DNA of 14,341 nt from an archaeon CG07_land_8_20_14_0_80_38_8 (GTDB taxonomy: Archaea > Nanobdellota > Nanobdellia > Tiddalikarchaeales > Tiddalikarchaeaceae): the NCBI GenBank assembly GCA_002779595.1, contig PEWF01000010.1:1-14341 (forward strand), in the 5' to 3' direction. A model generated the notes under the pieces. It was not told the origin of the DNA. It did not search any database and saw nothing but the letters and a program-made list of their open reading frames with translations. How positions within the stretch are numbered: the first letter of the stretch is position 1; every line of letters starts with the position of its first letter. Positions 12,098 to 14,341 of the stretch are shown one piece after another. The position numbers were made by a program, and so were the translations under genes.

Positions 12098-12442
12098 ATG
12101 GTTGTTGAGGGTCATCTTATTAAAAAGAAGATGAAAATAAATGATTTCTTGGATTATGTTAAAAATTATGATAATGATTCAATTGAATGCACCAAACATA
12201 CTTTTTTCAGATTTAGTGATAAACAAATAAATGATTGGATGAATTGTGAAAAAGTAAAAACTTATATAAAGGGAAATATTCCCTTATTCATAGGAGAACA
12301 GAATAATGGATGTTATGCTGTTTTTTATCAATTTGAACAGAAAAAAGCCATTAAAATAATTGTTGATGTGAAACCAGAGAAAATAAAAATAGTAACATTA
12401 TACGTTGTTGATAAAAAAAGTATACCAAAAAAGATAAAATGA
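12098..12442 (+). CDS. DUF4258-like protein, putative toxin
   Basis: A 114-residue basic protein. The part ECTKHTFFRFSDKQINDW (about 35-52) matches the conserved opening of DUF4258 (a histidine, then an R/F-rich helix). It is followed by a predicted beta-sheet ending IKIIVDVKPEKIKIVTLYVV, as in that family and the RelE/BrnT-like fold. DUF4258 genes are commonly paired with DUF2283 genes and are regarded as toxin-antitoxin-like; toxicity is not established from sequence. The ATG at 12098 has a TATA box at leaderless distance. It overlaps the next gene by 4 nt (ATGA). Base composition is visibly poorer in G+C than the core genes to the left, suggesting acquisition. Confidence 0.7.
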   Translation: MVVEGHLIKKKMKINDFLDYVKNYDNDSIECTKHTFFRFSDKQINDWMNCEKVKTYIKGNIPLFIGEQNNGCYAVFYQFEQKKAIKIIVDVKPEKIKIVTLYVVDKKSIPKKIK

Positions 12443-12813
12443 CTAAAATGAGACACTTGAAAGGTAAAGGAAAATATGATTATGATTATATAAATGATAT
12501 TCTCTTTTTTAAAGTTAAGGATAGAGAATATGTAAGATCTATTGAGTTTAGTAACATGGTTTTTGATATTGATTTAGAGGATTTTATAGTGGGTATGCAA
12601 ATATTTGAAGCTTCAAAGTTTTTACACATCCCAAAAATGTATCTCAAAGATATTCCAAAATGGAATTGTAATTTTACTATTAAAAATGGAATTGTTGAAA
12701 TTAATTTATTTTTTCAGGTATCTATGAGAAACAAAATAATAGAAAAAAATCCAATTATCCAACAACCAACGGAATTGCCTAATTCACAAATATCTATAGC
12801 AGTTCCAGCATAA
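12439..12813 (+). CDS. DUF2283-like protein, putative antitoxin
   Basis: A 124-residue protein. YDYDYINDILFFKVKDREYVRSIEFSN... (about 13-40) and the following DIDLEDFIVGMQIFEASKFL (about 43-63) reproduce the DUF2283 pattern: Y-D...D-x-L, then V-x-D-x-D...I-V-G-x-x-I-x-x-A-S. A C-terminal extension (about 64-124) ends in a proline- and polar-rich tail. Its start overlaps the DUF4258 stop (ATGA), indicating coupled translation, as in two-gene toxin-antitoxin modules. Here the presumed toxin comes first. Its last 20 nt overlap the convergent membrane-protein gene. Confidence 0.72.
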   Translation: MTKMRHLKGKGKYDYDYINDILFFKVKDREYVRSIEFSNMVFDIDLEDFIVGMQIFEASKFLHIPKMYLKDIPKWNCNFTIKNGIVEINLFFQVSMRNKIIEKNPIIQQPTELPNSQISIAVPA

Positions 12814-13075
12814 TTTTTATTTTAGTGTTTTTATTTGAATTTAAATAAGGCGCTATAATTTCTATTGATTCAAAATTTGCTATTTTATTTTTGTTTCTTA
12901 GTTTTCTTCTGGTTAAAAAATAAGTTAAAATTAAAACTCCTAATATTAGTGTTAGGACACCATTAAGGATTAATCCATTGTAAAATGAGTATATACCAGC
13001 ACTGAATAATATTAGAGCTAACAAGTCAAGTATTGTAAAAAACAGCAACTCATGAAGTAAGTCATATATTTGCAT
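12794..13075 (-). CDS. Small two-helix membrane protein, unknown
   Basis: A 93-residue protein from ATG 13075 with two hydrophobic segments (about 9-31 and 35-54), followed by the basic RRKLRNKNK and a polar tail. The frame opens further to a TTG at 13126, adding 17 residues, but there is no support for that start. A TATAAAAA-like box near 13091-13098 is too close for the ATG, so the start remains uncertain. There is no recognisable family. It is convergent with the DUF2283 gene and overlaps its last 20 nt. The low-complexity, AT-driven composition lowers confidence that it is a real gene. Confidence 0.45.
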   Translation of the reverse strand: MQIYDLLHELLFFTILDLLALILFSAGIYSFYNGLILNGVLTLILGVLILTYFLTRRKLRNKNKIANFESIEIIAPYLNSNKNTKIKIMLELL

Positions 13076-13212
13076 TTGACTATAGTTCAAATTTTTATAG
13101 AGAAGATTCAATAAGCAAACAAGCAAATTAAAATATAATCACATACAGATAATATAATCATTATTCACAAAAACCATCTAATTTTTTAAGTTTAGACTAC
13201 ATTAATAACAAT

Positions 13213-14298
13213 ATGCCTAAGAAGAAATCCAAAAAACCAAAAGGATGGTTTAAAGACAGGAAGAATCAGATTATTGCTCTTTTATGTGCATTTAGTTTAG
13301 TTGCAGTTTATATTGTTATAATGAAAATTAATGAAATTAATGCTTTGAGTGAATCAAAAAATAATCTTGCAGATGAGTTTACTGTTTTGCAAGCAGAGTT
13401 TGGCAATTTAAATGAATCTTATTATAATTTATTTAATGTTATGATTTCTCAGGAGCAAACAATTGAAGAATTACAAGAATCATATTATAATCTTATTAAT
13501 GATTATTCTGATTTTGAAATAAAAATTCAAGAACAATTAGAGCTTTTCAGCAATAATAGCAATGTTTTGAATCATACTCTTTATACAAACATTATGAATA
13601 AATTAAAATCATCAGCATTTAAAAATACTGAACCTTTTTGCAATATTAGATTGCAGGGGATTTATTTTGCAGACAATCATTATTATAATTTAGAATATTT
13701 AGATGATCCTGAATCAAATGAATATTTTGGAGGAAATTCTTTGTTTAGTTTGGACGATTTTTATGAAAGAGGAGGAGGGGATTGTGAGGATTGGGCGCTT
13801 GTTTTTACTGCTCAGTATAATTACCTTAAAAATATGTGCGCAGAGTCAGATTATGAAATTAGAATTAATTCATTTATTTCAGAAGGAACATCAGATGTTC
13901 AAATTGCTTATGATGAAACATGGATTTATCTTGATTCTTCTGAAACCAGCTGGACAGATTATGTATATGCATATCCCCTTTGTGGTTTTCATTCAGGAGA
14001 TGAATACGGACACTGCTGGGTTGCTTTTACAAAAGAAGAAATAACATCATCTCAAGATATTTCAAGAATTATTTCAGATTCTATGATTGTTGAACCTCAA
14101 GGAGGGGATTTTGTTTCAACTTATGAAGATGCATTTGAACAAGGTTTAAAATTTTATATTATTATACTGCCTGATGATATGGGTTATAAACAAGATTTGG
14201 ATAATTCATCTTCTTGGAAAACATATCAAGATTATTCAGAAAATATTCAAAAATCTAAATTAAATTTGAATAAAATATATGAATCTTTTAAATCATAA
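13213..14298 (+). CDS. Membrane-anchored transglutaminase-like cysteine peptidase
   Basis: A 361-residue protein. A basic N-terminus (1-18) precedes one membrane helix (about 18-37). Residues about 40-115 are a predicted coiled coil with an internal repeat: ESYYNLFN at 68-75 and ESYYNLIN at 89-96. The C-terminal domain has the transglutaminase-like triad: C191 in GGGDCEDWA, H267 in GHCWVAF, and a likely acidic third residue E294 in VEPQGG. The GDCEDxA motif is that of bacterial transglutaminase-like cysteine proteinases (LapG-like) and related archaeal proteins. It probably projects outside the membrane and cleaves or crosslinks surface proteins; the target is unknown. A TTTTTTAA box at 13182-13189 suggests a leaderless mRNA at ATG 13213. 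The gene is clearly AT-rich relative to the core genes. Confidence 0.8.
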   Translation: MPKKKSKKPKGWFKDRKNQIIALLCAFSLVAVYIVIMKINEINALSESKNNLADEFTVLQAEFGNLNESYYNLFNVMISQEQTIEELQESYYNLINDYSDFEIKIQEQLELFSNNSNVLNHTLYTNIMNKLKSSAFKNTEPFCNIRLQGIYFADNHYYNLEYLDDPESNEYFGGNSLFSLDDFYERGGGDCEDWALVFTAQYNYLKNMCAESDYEIRINSFISEGTSDVQIAYDETWIYLDSSETSWTDYVYAYPLCGFHSGDEYGHCWVAFTKEEITSSQDISRIISDSMIVEPQGGDFVSTYEDAFEQGLKFYIIILPDDMGYKQDLDNSSSWKTYQDYSENIQKSKLNLNKIYESFKS

Positions 14299-14341
14299 TA
14301 TACATAAATTTAATAATCAAGAGAATATAATACGAGCAAAA

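Noticed and set aside
12000..14341. Possible insertion sequence or CRISPR array
   Set aside because: No transposase motifs, terminal inverted repeats, target duplications or regularly spaced repeats are visible.

Overview
The window is archaeal. It carries archaeal/eukaryotic-type ribosomal proteins (eS1/S3Ae, the acidic stalk protein L12/P1, a P0-type uL10 and an archaeal uL1), the wyosine-pathway radical SAM enzyme Taw1, the archaeal cofactor-independent phosphoglycerate mutase ApgM, and an O-phosphoseryl-tRNA synthetase (SepRS). TATA boxes sit 22-28 nt upstream of many start codons, which implies widespread leaderless mRNAs. The DNA is AT-rich. SepRS is a methanogen hallmark also reported from several uncultured archaeal groups including DPANN. 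Nothing here is diagnostic of methanogenesis, so the exact lineage is left open, with a DPANN-like or other uncultured archaeon the working guess.

Layout, left to right. (1) 1-1318: 3' part of a DHH/DHHA1 RecJ-like nuclease gene followed by eS1, a common archaeal pairing. (2) 1347-3892, minus strand: sepS and taw1, both acting on tRNA. (3) 3931-6097, plus strand: tRNA-Gly(CCC), a small unknown gene, tRNA-Gly(GCC), a YhfC-like intramembrane protease gene whose TTG start abuts the tRNA, an overlapping unknown gene, and tRNA-Val(GAC) ending in a T9 tract. (4) 6096-7933, minus strand: a winged-helix regulator and apgM, behind a 22-bp perfect palindrome lying between TATA box and start codon. (5) 7986-8672, plus strand: a P-loop ATPase with a membrane tail. 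(6) 8733-11957, minus strand: the L11-L1-L10-L12 ribosomal cluster, here interrupted by a 50-residue zinc-ribbon gene and a HAD phosphatase gene between uL11 and uL1. (7) 12098-14298: visibly more AT-rich accessory genes, comprising a DUF4258/DUF2283 toxin-antitoxin-like pair, a small membrane protein, and a membrane-anchored transglutaminase-like cysteine peptidase.

The most striking items are a uL11 that lacks its entire N-terminal domain and begins at the interdomain hinge; a divergent SepRS with changes in the phosphoserine pocket and motif 3; a UUG start codon that begins exactly where tRNA 3' processing would cut; and a palindromic probable operator. There is no gene-free stretch above 300 bases; the longest intergenic region (11958-12097) holds two divergent promoters.
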